Shown here: piece after piece, positions 1-5,243 of the stretch | How positions within the stretch are numbered: the stretch's first letter is position 1 | Layout: each line of letters starts with the position of its first letter | NCBI GenBank assembly: GCA_028716125.1 | Contig: JAQUQK010000123.1 | Location: 1 to 5,920, forward strand | Direction of reading: 5' to 3' | Source: Thermoplasmatota archaeon | GTDB taxonomy: Archaea > Thermoplasmatota > JAQUQK01 | Length of the DNA: 5,920 nt | Notes under the pieces: generated by a model | The model's database searches: none | What the model saw: the letters and a program-made list of their open reading frames with translations, nothing else | What the model was told of the DNA's origin: nothing | Position numbers and translations under genes: made by a program

Positions 1-1595
1 TACGGCCCGTCGCGCTCGTATCCGAATTTGCGGTAATACTCGCGCACCCCTACGCCGCTCATGACGAGCATCTTGGATGCGCCCCACTCCTGTTTTGCGA
101 TTTGTTCCGCCTCGCGCAAAAGCGCAGTTCCGTACCCTTTGTGCTGGGCGCTTTCATCCGTTCCTGCCTTGCCGATTCCAACCATCTGGCCGACGACTTT
201 GACTTCACGGACGATTCCTGCGTTTTGCCCTGCGATTTCGGGGCGATGCGCTTTTGCCGACGGCAGGCGGAGGCGCAAGTACCCAACAAGACAATCGTTC
301 GTTTTGTCCTCGTATGAAAGGAATGTTTCCTTGCCGCCTGATGCTTCGTAGTCGATGCGCGAAAGTTGAATGTTCGACTTGTCAAGTTTCCTGCCTTTCA
401 ACTCGCCATATCCCATCTCGCGGCAACGGATGCATCCGCAATGCTTGTCGTGCGCTTCCAATTCCTGTGCCACAAGCTCGCGCAAATTGCTTTGCAAAAT
501 TCCCGCATCAATTAGATTCGTAGGAATGTCTCTTTCTATTCTCTGGATTCTGACCCATGGCGGGACGATTTCCTTTACGCGTGCAAGCAGCTTGGTCGCA
601 CTTTCCACATCAAGCGGCTTGTATTCGCCGTTCTTCCACATATCGTAAAGTTTCGTTCCTTTGATTACGAGTGTCGGGTAAATTTTCAGCATATCCGGGC
701 GGAAGTCTGGGTTTTCAAAAATTGTCTTGAATGCCTGAAAATCGCGCTCAGTGTCGTTTCCAGGAAGCCCCGGCATCATGTGATAGCATACTTTCAGTCC
801 CGCGTCTTTGCAGATTTGCGTCGATTGAATGCTCTCCGCAATTCCGTGCCCGCGCTCGACGAATTTCAAAACATCATCATAAACTGTCTGAACGCCAAGC
901 TCTACCCTTGTAGCGCCATATTTCAAAATGTTGTCGACGTGGTATTCCCTGCAATAGTCGGGGCGCGTTTCGACAGTGAGTCCGATGCAGCGCGATTTTG
1001 CAGTTTCGTTGATCAATTGTGCTTCTTCTAGATTGATTGCGCCGAAATCCTCGCCGGACAATTGGCCGGTTTTGTCAATGGAAAAAGAATTCATGGCGTC
1101 GAAGCAGCGCTTTACGAACTGTTCCTGGTAGTCAAGAGGGCGAGCCGTGAACGTGCCGCCCATCACGATTAGGTCTATCTTGTCCGTGGAATGGCCGATG
1201 GCATTCAACTGCTCTATTCGGTGCCGCACCTGCCTGTATGGGTCGAATTCAAGCGACCCTGCCCTTCTTGCCGCAGGCTCCTTGCCGGTATAGCTTTGCG
1301 CCGAGCCCAAGTCAGGCCCTCCGGGGCAGTATATGCATTTTCCGTGCGGGCACTTTTCCGGAGAAGTCATTACCGCGACAACTGCAACTCCGCTTATAGT
1401 TCGTACTGCCTTCCTGCGAAGCACTGGAAGGACGTGCTGCATCTCTTCCTCGTCGGCATTGGCAAGAATATCGGAGTTTCTTGGTATCTCCTTCATGCCG
1501 TATTTTGATGCAAGCTTTATCTTGGCGGTCTGAACGTTTTCCTTGGTTATTTCGCCGCGTATTATTTTAGAAATTATCTCTGAGTAGAAATCCAT
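1..1595 (-). CDS. elp3: Elp3: tRNA U34 radical-SAM/acetyltransferase enzyme (3' end cut by window edge)
   Basis: The minus strand reads open from an ATG at 1593-1595 for 531 codons to the left edge. Archaeal Elp3 acts alone, using acetyl-CoA and S-adenosylmethionine to carboxymethylate the wobble uridine (U34) of tRNAs. Visible parts: an N-terminal tRNA-binding region (about 1-75); the radical-SAM cluster motif CPHGKCIYC with Cys82, Cys87 and Cys90 (the CX4CX2C spacing of Elp3); the core with GLTVETRPDYC (205-215) and MMPGLPG (273-279); a cysteine cluster at 386, 388 and 391 (CGCIRCRE) matching the family's zinc site; and a C-terminal GNAT domain with acetyl-CoA loop QHKGYGTALL (484-493) and YYRKFGYERDGP (520-531). 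Homologues end a few residues beyond this, so only a short tail should be missing; the last two bases visible (TA) could begin Tyr or a stop. The start is the first in-frame ATG after a stop at 1626-1628. No Shine-Dalgarno is visible. All key residues are present. Confidence 0.97.
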   Translation of the reverse strand, partial: MDFYSEIISKIIRGEITKENVQTAKIKLASKYGMKEIPRNSDILANADEEEMQHVLPVLRRKAVRTISGVAVVAVMTSPEKCPHGKCIYCPGGPDLGSAQSYTGKEPAARRAGSLEFDPYRQVRHRIEQLNAIGHSTDKIDLIVMGGTFTARPLDYQEQFVKRCFDAMNSFSIDKTGQLSGEDFGAINLEEAQLINETAKSRCIGLTVETRPDYCREYHVDNILKYGATRVELGVQTVYDDVLKFVERGHGIAESIQSTQICKDAGLKVCYHMMPGLPGNDTERDFQAFKTIFENPDFRPDMLKIYPTLVIKGTKLYDMWKNGEYKPLDVESATKLLARVKEIVPPWVRIQRIERDIPTNLIDAGILQSNLRELVAQELEAHDKHCGCIRCREMGYGELKGRKLDKSNIQLSRIDYEASGGKETFLSYEDKTNDCLVGYLRLRLPSAKAHRPEIAGQNAGIVREVKVVGQMVGIGKAGTDESAQHKGYGTALLREAEQIAKQEWGASKMLVMSGVGVREYYRKFGYERDGP

Positions 1596-1634
1596 GTCTG
1601 CCGCGGTTTGTAATCTGCTCTGGCATTAATTACC

Positions 1635-1641
1635 TTTATAT
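1635..1641. promoter_or_regulatory. Shared TATA-like element between elp3 and sepF
   Basis: The 80-bp gap between the two divergent starts contains one AT-rich core, TTTATAT on the plus strand and ATATAAA on the minus strand. It lies about 38 bp ahead of the sepF ATG and about 43 bp ahead of the elp3 ATG. Archaeal TATA boxes are usually centred about 25 bp ahead of the transcription start, so leaders of roughly 12-20 nt would result in both directions. That one box serves both genes is inferred; no other good TATA-like element is visible in the gap. Confidence 0.55.
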
Positions 1642-1662
1642 CCGTAGAATTGATGCTACCGC

Positions 1663-1668
1663 GAGGGG
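1663..1668 (+). promoter_or_regulatory. Shine-Dalgarno of sepF
   Basis: GAGGGG ends 7 bases before the sepF ATG at 1676 and can pair with the anti-Shine-Dalgarno end of 16S rRNA. It supports this start. With the TATA-like core at 1635-1641 the leader would be just long enough to include it. Confidence 0.6.
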
Positions 1669-1675
1669 ATTACTC

Positions 1676-2032
1676 ATGGCATTCTTCAAGAAGAAGGAAG
1701 TAAAGACAGAAGCGCCAGCATATCTGGATTTGGGAGAATATGCCCAGACCCACGTTACTTCTGGCGAGGACAAGGGAACGCTGCACATCAAGATGGCGGA
1801 AATGCACCGCTACGAGGATATGAGGGACATCGTCCAGCTTGTCTACGATGGAAATGTCGTAGTAATGGACTTCTCTCCAGTAAGCGGGGACGACATCGTG
1901 ATGAAGCGCATAGGCAACGAGCTTAAGCAGATGACGAACGACATACACGGCGACATTGCGGGGCTTGGGCAGACAATGCTCATACTTGCGCCCGCCGGCG
2001 TAAAAGTCGATAGGCAGAAGCTCAGGTTCTAA
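1676..2032 (+). CDS. sepF: SepF-like cell division protein (archaeal type)
   Basis: A 118-residue protein of the SepF/DUF552 family. In archaea that use FtsZ, SepF anchors FtsZ filaments to the membrane at mid-cell and is thought to stand in for FtsA. The N-terminus MAFFKKK mixes hydrophobic and lysine residues like the family's amphipathic membrane anchor. A short linker and YLDLGEY (16-22) follow, then the compact SepF core from about residue 35 to the end: HIKMAEMHRYEDMRDIV (37-53), VVVMDFSPVSGDD (61-73) and a C-terminal strand MLILAPAGVKV (101-111). The length fits archaeal SepF, shorter than many bacterial ones. ATG 1676 has a Shine-Dalgarno and directly opens the membrane-anchor motif. 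It diverges from elp3 and is followed after 21 bp by zpr1. No ftsZ gene lies in this window, so the division role comes from family knowledge. Confidence 0.9.
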   Translation: MAFFKKKEVKTEAPAYLDLGEYAQTHVTSGEDKGTLHIKMAEMHRYEDMRDIVQLVYDGNVVVMDFSPVSGDDIVMKRIGNELKQMTNDIHGDIAGLGQTMLILAPAGVKVDRQKLRF

Positions 2033-2053
2033 TTCTTTTTTTCCGGTTTTTTT
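2033..2053 (+). terminator. Double T7 tract between sepF and zpr1
   Basis: The 21-bp spacer contains two runs of seven T (2036-2042 and 2047-2053) separated by CCGG. Archaeal RNA polymerase terminates at U-rich tracts without needing a hairpin, so part of sepF transcription may stop here. The second run abuts the zpr1 ATG, leaving no Shine-Dalgarno. Read-through versus termination cannot be judged from sequence. Confidence 0.5.
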
Positions 2054-2623
2054 ATGGCAGTTACCATTCTTGACACACCTTGCCCAGTCTGCGGGGAAAA
2101 GAAGCTTGAGTACCGCGTAGAGCGCCTGGACATCCCACACTTCGGGGAAACCCTCCAGACAACTCTAATGTGCCAGGGATGCGACTACAAGACAACTGAT
2201 ACGCTCATAGTGAGCCAGAAAGAGCCGACCAGATACGAGATTTTCGTCGATTCCGAAGACGACATGATGGTGCGCGTCATAAGATCCACATCAGGGACAA
2301 TAAAGTTCCCGGATCTCGGAATAACTGTCGAGCCTACGCCGCTCTCGGAATCTTTCATATCCAATGTGGAAGGCGTTCTCAACCGCGTCAAGGACGTCCT
2401 TATGCAAGCAATAGACGGCGCAGATACGGAAAGCCAGAAATTGCTTGGAAAACGCCTTGCGGAAACTATTGAACTCGTAAGAAACGGCAAACAGCCGACA
2501 ACTTTCATACTTGATGACCCGTTCGGCAACAGCGCAATCGTTTCTGAAAAGGTCAAGAAGCGCCTGCTGACCGAGGAAGAAGTAAGAGAACTGAAGATTG
2601 GAATGTTCGTCCTGGAAAAGTAA
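2054..2623 (+). CDS. zpr1: ZPR1-related zinc-finger protein
   Basis: A 189-residue protein with a single ZPR1 module, the usual archaeal form (eukaryotic ZPR1 has two). The zinc finger is Cys10-x2-Cys13 with Cys40-x2-Cys43, and the family signature is clear: LDIPHFGETLQTTLMCQGCD, residues 25-44. The following domain shows STSGTIKFPDLGI (78-90), FISNVEGVLNRVKDVL (101-116) and FILDDPFGNS (151-160), typical of the family. Eukaryotic ZPR1 binds translation elongation factor eEF1A and assists its folding; the archaeal role is not well defined, and an EF-1A-related role here is inference. The start has no Shine-Dalgarno and sits right after a T7 run, but ATG 2054 places the first zinc cysteine at residue 10, as expected. 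It is probably co-transcribed at least partly with sepF, and it converges on folP. Confidence 0.93.
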   Translation: MAVTILDTPCPVCGEKKLEYRVERLDIPHFGETLQTTLMCQGCDYKTTDTLIVSQKEPTRYEIFVDSEDDMMVRVIRSTSGTIKFPDLGITVEPTPLSESFISNVEGVLNRVKDVLMQAIDGADTESQKLLGKRLAETIELVRNGKQPTTFILDDPFGNSAIVSEKVKKRLLTEEEVRELKIGMFVLEK

Positions 2624-2633
2624 GCGCCATCTG

Positions 2634-2639
2634 TTTTTT
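2634..2639 (+). terminator. T6 tract at the end of zpr1
   Basis: A run of six T begins 11 bases after the zpr1 stop, in the 14-bp convergent gap before the folP stop and partly overlapping that stop. A U-tract of this kind is enough for archaeal termination. No matching T-run is obvious for folP on the opposite strand, so folP transcripts may run into the antisense of zpr1. Confidence 0.45.
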
Positions 2640-3840
2640 ATCGATTTGCGGACTTTACGGCATCTGCAATTTTCAGCGCCTTGACGGTTTCTTTCACGTC
2701 GTGGGTGCGGATTATATTCGCGCCGTTTGCTGCCGCAAGAGCGTGCGCCGCAATGCTTCCTTCGAGGCGTTCGCCTTCTGGTGCGCCGCCGAGAATGTTT
2801 CCTATGAATCTCTTCCTGGACGCGCCAACGAGTATCGGGCACCCGAGCGTTTTGTATTCGGAAAGCCTGCGCAGGATTTCGCAGTTGTCTTCTATCCCTG
2901 AACCGGTGCGCTTGCCGAATCCAAGTCCTGGATCGACTATGATTTCCTTTATTCCGGCAGCTTTCGCCTTTTCGATGCGCTCCTGCAAAAATTCAATTGA
3001 TTCGGCGACTACGTCTTTATACCCGGGCTTTGACTGCATGTCCTTTGGCTTGCCAAGCATATGCATTATGATTACCGGCACTCCAAGCTTTGCCGCAGTT
3101 TCAATCGTTCCCTTCTTGCGAAGTCCATAAACGTCGTTTATGATATCCGCGCCTGCTTCTATTGCGGCCTTTGCGACTTCTGGCTTGTAAGTGTCAATTG
3201 AGATTGGGATTTCGGACTTTTTGCGTATTGCTTTTATCACAGGAATGACGCGCTTTGATTCCTCATCTGCGCTCACTGGTTCAGAGCCGGGGCGCGTTGA
3301 TTCCCCGCCAATGTCAATTATGTCTGCGCCCTCTTTTACCATTTCGAGCGCACGTTTTAGTGCTGCACTTGCATCGAAGAATTTTCCGCCGTCGCTGAAG
3401 CTGTCAGGGGTAACGTTTAGAACCCCCATCACATATGTGCGCTTCCAGTCGAAAACGGTTTTGCGGATTTTTATTGGCAAAGAGGTTCGCTCGGCGTTTT
3501 CCAGCAATTGAATTATCTTGCCGCCAAGGTCTTTGAGCGACTTGTATTGGTGCGCCAGTTTTTCGGCCAGGCGATACATCTGCGCCTCTGTTCCTGTGAT
3601 TAGAATGTCGGTATTTTTGCCGTTCAGCGCTTCCTTTGAAATCGCGGCCTCGGCCCCGCACGCAAGCGCCTCCTGCTTTATGATGAGCGCACTGCGCGAT
3701 GGCGCGTCGTAAACCTGGACTGCGCGGAAGACCGCCTTTCTTTTCATGATCTGGACGCCTGCCTCTTCGGACCCAAGAGCGCGGATTATTTTTGCGGCTT
3801 CTTCCGTATCATGGATGAAGCGTATGTGCGGGTTGCGCAT
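2638..3840 (-). CDS. folP: Dihydropteroate synthase with N-terminal extension
   Basis: A 400-residue protein. Dihydropteroate synthase joins a dihydropterin pyrophosphate to p-aminobenzoate (or a related arylamine in archaeal pterin routes) in the cytosol. The catalytic TIM barrel occupies about residues 130-400, with all hallmark loops: NVTPDSFSDGG (142-152), DIGGESTRPGS (176-186), SIDTYKP (214-220), INDVYGL (234-240), MHMLGKP (259-265), DPGLGFGK (303-310), GASRKRFIG (339-347) and RTHDV (378-382). These match the pterin-, phosphate- and pABA-binding residues of bacterial FolP. Classical FolP is about 280 residues; the extra 130 N-terminal residues form a domain seen in some clostridial and archaeal homologues, of unknown role. 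The DPGLGFGK loop continues into RTGSGIEDN, slightly longer than in E. coli. The first ATG at 3838-3840 gives a natural N-terminus; no Shine-Dalgarno. It stands alone on this strand, divergent from a regulator gene. The exact arylamine substrate is uncertain. Confidence 0.95.
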   Translation of the reverse strand: MRNPHIRFIHDTEEAAKIIRALGSEEAGVQIMKRKAVFRAVQVYDAPSRSALIIKQEALACGAEAAISKEALNGKNTDILITGTEAQMYRLAEKLAHQYKSLKDLGGKIIQLLENAERTSLPIKIRKTVFDWKRTYVMGVLNVTPDSFSDGGKFFDASAALKRALEMVKEGADIIDIGGESTRPGSEPVSADEESKRVIPVIKAIRKKSEIPISIDTYKPEVAKAAIEAGADIINDVYGLRKKGTIETAAKLGVPVIIMHMLGKPKDMQSKPGYKDVVAESIEFLQERIEKAKAAGIKEIIVDPGLGFGKRTGSGIEDNCEILRRLSEYKTLGCPILVGASRKRFIGNILGGAPEGERLEGSIAAHALAAANGANIIRTHDVKETVKALKIADAVKSANR

Positions 3841-3874
3841 ATTGTGGAATTGGATTGCGGGTGTTAAGGGTTGC

Positions 3875-3882
3875 TATTTGAA
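3875..3882 (-). promoter_or_regulatory. Candidate TATA box of folP
   Basis: TTCAAATA on the minus strand is centred about 38 bp ahead of the folP ATG, which would give a leader near 12 nt. The alternative is the symmetric TTTAAA core at 3911-3916, which would give a leader near 48 nt. Sequence alone does not separate them. Confidence 0.35.
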
Positions 3883-3886
3883 TTTT

Positions 3887-3900
3887 TACCTGTTACCTGT
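3887..3900. repeat. Tandem 7-bp repeat TACCTGT x2 in the folP/regulator gap
   Basis: TACCTGT occurs twice head-to-tail with no spacer. The pair lies 9 bp from the TATA-like element at 3909-3917 and next to where a folP transcript starting from that element would begin. Short tandem sites beside a divergent regulator gene often act as operators; that role is inferred. Confidence 0.5.
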
Positions 3901-3908
3901 CAAAAATC

Positions 3909-3917
3909 TATTTAAAT
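3909..3917. promoter_or_regulatory. TATA-like element of the winged-helix regulator gene, possibly shared with folP
   Basis: TATTTAAAT has a palindromic TTTAAA core, so it could be used in both directions. On the plus strand it predicts a transcription start near 3936-3940, matching either a leaderless ATG at 3936 or a leader carrying the Shine-Dalgarno at 3967-3973. On the minus strand it would start folP near 3888. Confidence 0.55.
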
Positions 3918-3935
3918 TGTTAAAGTTTTCATATT

Positions 3936-4310
3936 ATGAAAGTGAAATTCCAAAATCAAAATAATTGGAGGTGGGTGGAGGTGGTTCAGCAAAAAATTGC
4001 AGGAGGCAATGACATCGCCAGGATACGATATGCTTTCAAGCGCAGCAAGGTGCGCTTCAACGTCTTGGAAGCGCTTGCAGAAAGGGAAACGACGTACTGC
4101 GGCGAAATCTGCAGGATGACGGGATATTCTGCAAGAGACATTGTCGGGGTTATAAGGGGGAACGGTGATTATACGGCGAAACTGTCGTTTGTAGAATTGG
4201 GCCTTGTGAATGAATCGAAAGACGAAGAAGACAAGCGGCTGACACGTTATGCCATATCGGATTACGGGCGCTCGGTCTACGACAAGATCAAGGTAGATCT
4301 TCAGGAATGA
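3936..4310 (+). CDS. Small winged helix-turn-helix transcriptional regulator
   Basis: A protein of up to 124 residues with one winged helix-turn-helix domain of archaeal ArsR/MarR-like appearance. From residue 37: KVRFNVLEALAERE (first helix), YCGEICRMTGYSARDIVGVIRG (54-75, helix-turn-helix with recognition helix), a short insert NGDYTAKLSFVELGLV (76-91), and a wing with KRLTRYAISDYGRSVYDKI (100-118). A DNA-binding role is likely; target and ligand are unknown. The start is ambiguous. ATG 3936 suits a leaderless mRNA from the TATA-like element upstream, but residues 1-15 look unconserved. GTG 3981 lies 7 bases after a strong GGAGGTG and would give 109 residues starting at Val16. Two cysteines (55 and 59) sit in the helix-turn-helix where similar proteins I recall usually lack them. 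It diverges from folP, making folP and itself the obvious regulatory targets (inference). Confidence 0.85.
   Translation: MKVKFQNQNNWRWVEVVQQKIAGGNDIARIRYAFKRSKVRFNVLEALAERETTYCGEICRMTGYSARDIVGVIRGNGDYTAKLSFVELGLVNESKDEEDKRLTRYAISDYGRSVYDKIKVDLQE
3967..3984 (+). promoter_or_regulatory. G-rich double Shine-Dalgarno within the regulator's 5' end
   Basis: GGAGGTGG occurs twice (3967-3974 and 3977-3984). The first copy is well placed for initiation at GTG 3981, which lies inside the second copy. This is the strongest ribosome-binding signal in the window and argues for the shorter start. The stretch has at least four GG runs, so a two-layer G-quadruplex in the RNA is conceivable. Confidence 0.5.
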
Positions 4311-4320
4311 ATCAATACTG

Positions 4321-4342
4321 GGCGGGCGCCGGCTTTTATTTT
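4321..4342 (+). terminator. GC-rich/T-rich end of the regulator gene
   Basis: Ten bases after the regulator stop, overlapping palindromes GGCGCC (4325-4330) and GCCGGC (4328-4333) are followed directly by TTTTATTTT (4334-4342). A short GC hairpin and U-tract would terminate transcription from the regulator. The stem is short, so the U-tract is probably the main signal. Confidence 0.45.
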
Positions 4343-4344
4343 AG

Positions 4345-4353
4345 TTTATATTT
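4345..4353 (+). promoter_or_regulatory. TATA-like promoter element of gpmA
   Basis: TTTATATTT, centred near 4349, predicts a transcription start close to 4374 and a leader of about 75 nt for gpmA, the longest in this window. A weaker candidate, CTAAACTATAC (4391-4401), would give a leader of roughly 25 nt. Between here and the gpmA start there is no gene. Confidence 0.5.
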
Positions 4354-4373
4354 TCAATTCCTAATAAAAAGCG

Positions 4374-4419
4374 CTCTCAGAAACCCTTTTCTAAACTATA
4401 CGGATAACAGCTTTGAGAG
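4374..4419 (+). repeat. Inverted repeat in the gpmA leader
   Basis: CTCTCAGA (4374-4381) can pair with TTTGAGAG (4412-4419), giving an 8-bp stem with one G-U pair and a 30-nt loop. If transcription starts near 4374 the stem would form at the 5' end of the mRNA. It is short enough to be chance. Confidence 0.3.
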
Positions 4420-4448
4420 AACAAGAAACAAAAAAGGAGTTGGGAAAA

Positions 4449-5198
4449 ATGATTAAGCTGGTATTGCTAAGGCACGGCCAGAGCGCATGGAACCTGGAGA
4501 ACAGATTTACCGGATGGACTGACGTAGACCTTTCCGAGCAGGGAGTAAAGGAAGCAAGAAGCGCAGGAAAGCTGCTCAAAGAAAACGGATACACCTTTGA
4601 CATAGTCCACACCTCATATCTCAAGAGGGCGATACGGACCACATGGCTTGCGCTTGAGGAAATGGACATGATGTGGCTGCCAATTCACGGAACATGGCGC
4701 CTCAACGAAAGGCACTACGGCGCGCTCCAGGGACTCAACAAGGCTGAGACCGCGAAGAAGTACGGCGAGGAGCAGGTCCATATCTGGCGCAGGTCTTATG
4801 ACATTCAGCCGCCTGCGCTCGACAAGAAGGACGAGAGATTCCCCGGATTCGATCCGCGCTATAAAGGACTGAAGAAAGAGGAAATTCCGACAACCGAGAG
4901 CCTAAAGGACACCGTAAAGCGCGTACTCCCATACTGGAACGAAGTGATTGCACCGGAAGTCAAGAAGGGCAAGAAAGTGCTCATTTCCGCCCACGGCAAC
5001 AGCCTTCGCGCCCTTGTCAAATACCTCGATAACATGGCAGACGAGGCAATCGTGGAACTGAACATCCCGACTGGCGTTCCCCTTGTTTACGAACTGGACG
5101 AGAATCTCAAGCCGCTCAGGCACTACTATCTTGGCGACGAGGAAGCCGTAAAGAAGGCGGCGGAAGCGGTCGCAAACCAGTCGAAGGCCAATAAGTAA
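4449..5198 (+). CDS. gpmA: 2,3-bisphosphoglycerate-dependent phosphoglycerate mutase
   Basis: A 249-residue cytosolic enzyme interconverting 3-phosphoglycerate and 2-phosphoglycerate in glycolysis and gluconeogenesis; close to the 250 residues of E. coli GpmA. Catalytic features: LRHGQSAWNLENRFTGWTD (7-25) with Arg7 and the phosphorylated His8, KRAIRT (59-64), NERHYGALQGLNK (86-98) with acid Glu87, and SAHGNSLRALVKYL (180-193) with the second histidine, His182. FTGWTDVDLSEQG and the long substrate lid (about 100-150) mark the cofactor-dependent mutase and not a general histidine phosphatase. The start is ATG 4449, with Shine-Dalgarno GGAG 4436-4439 nine bases upstream; it opens directly into MIKLVLLRHG. 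An in-frame TTG at 4413 would add 12 residues the family lacks. Most archaea use the unrelated cofactor-independent mutase, so this gene is plausibly of bacterial origin. It is rich in AAG, GGC and CTC codons like sepF, so any transfer is old and expression may be high. Confidence 0.96.
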   Translation: MIKLVLLRHGQSAWNLENRFTGWTDVDLSEQGVKEARSAGKLLKENGYTFDIVHTSYLKRAIRTTWLALEEMDMMWLPIHGTWRLNERHYGALQGLNKAETAKKYGEEQVHIWRRSYDIQPPALDKKDERFPGFDPRYKGLKKEEIPTTESLKDTVKRVLPYWNEVIAPEVKKGKKVLISAHGNSLRALVKYLDNMADEAIVELNIPTGVPLVYELDENLKPLRHYYLGDEEAVKKAAEAVANQSKANK

Positions 5199-5208
5199 GC
5201 GATACAAG

Positions 5209-5217
5209 TATTAATTT
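5209..5217 (+). promoter_or_regulatory. TATA-like element ahead of the phosphorylase gene
   Basis: TATTAATTT is centred about 31 bp ahead of the ATG at 5244, where a leaderless or very short-leader start would be expected. No Shine-Dalgarno precedes that ATG (the bases are GATCCG), which agrees. The T-rich stretch 5214-5237 could also serve as the end of gpmA transcripts. Confidence 0.45.
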
Positions 5218-5243
5218 CCTTATTCTATTCTAATTTTGATCCG

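Noticed and set aside
59..385. 108-codon minus-strand frame overlapping the elp3 acetyltransferase domain
   Set aside because: It is the neighbouring frame of elp3. I considered a frameshift, but the elp3 frame itself stays open with intact GNAT motifs to the edge.
1191..1508. 105-codon plus-strand frame, and several shorter ones across 60-1530
   Set aside because: They are antisense to elp3, whose 531 codons carry every family motif.
1624..1626. Upstream ATG as an alternative elp3 start
   Set aside because: It is out of frame with elp3, and an in-frame stop at 1626-1628 prevents any ATG extension.
1670..2140. 156-codon minus-strand reading frame antisense to sepF and the start of zpr1
   Set aside because: It is the complement of two well-supported genes, has no recognisable domain and only exists because of their codon bias.
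2291..2842. 183-codon arginine-rich minus-strand frame spanning the zpr1/folP junction
   Set aside because: Its composition (long Arg/His-rich stretch) is that of an off-frame reading of folP; both real genes are secure in other frames.
4009..4119. Small out-of-frame ORF behind AGGAGG within the regulator gene
   Set aside because: About 36 codons with no recognisable features; the regulator frame is clearly the coding one. Noted only as a possible decoy start.
4413..4448. Upstream in-frame TTG start adding 12 residues to GpmA
   Set aside because: ATG 4449 has a well-placed GGAG and begins directly with the conserved MIKLVLLRHG; the extra residues are not typical of the family.
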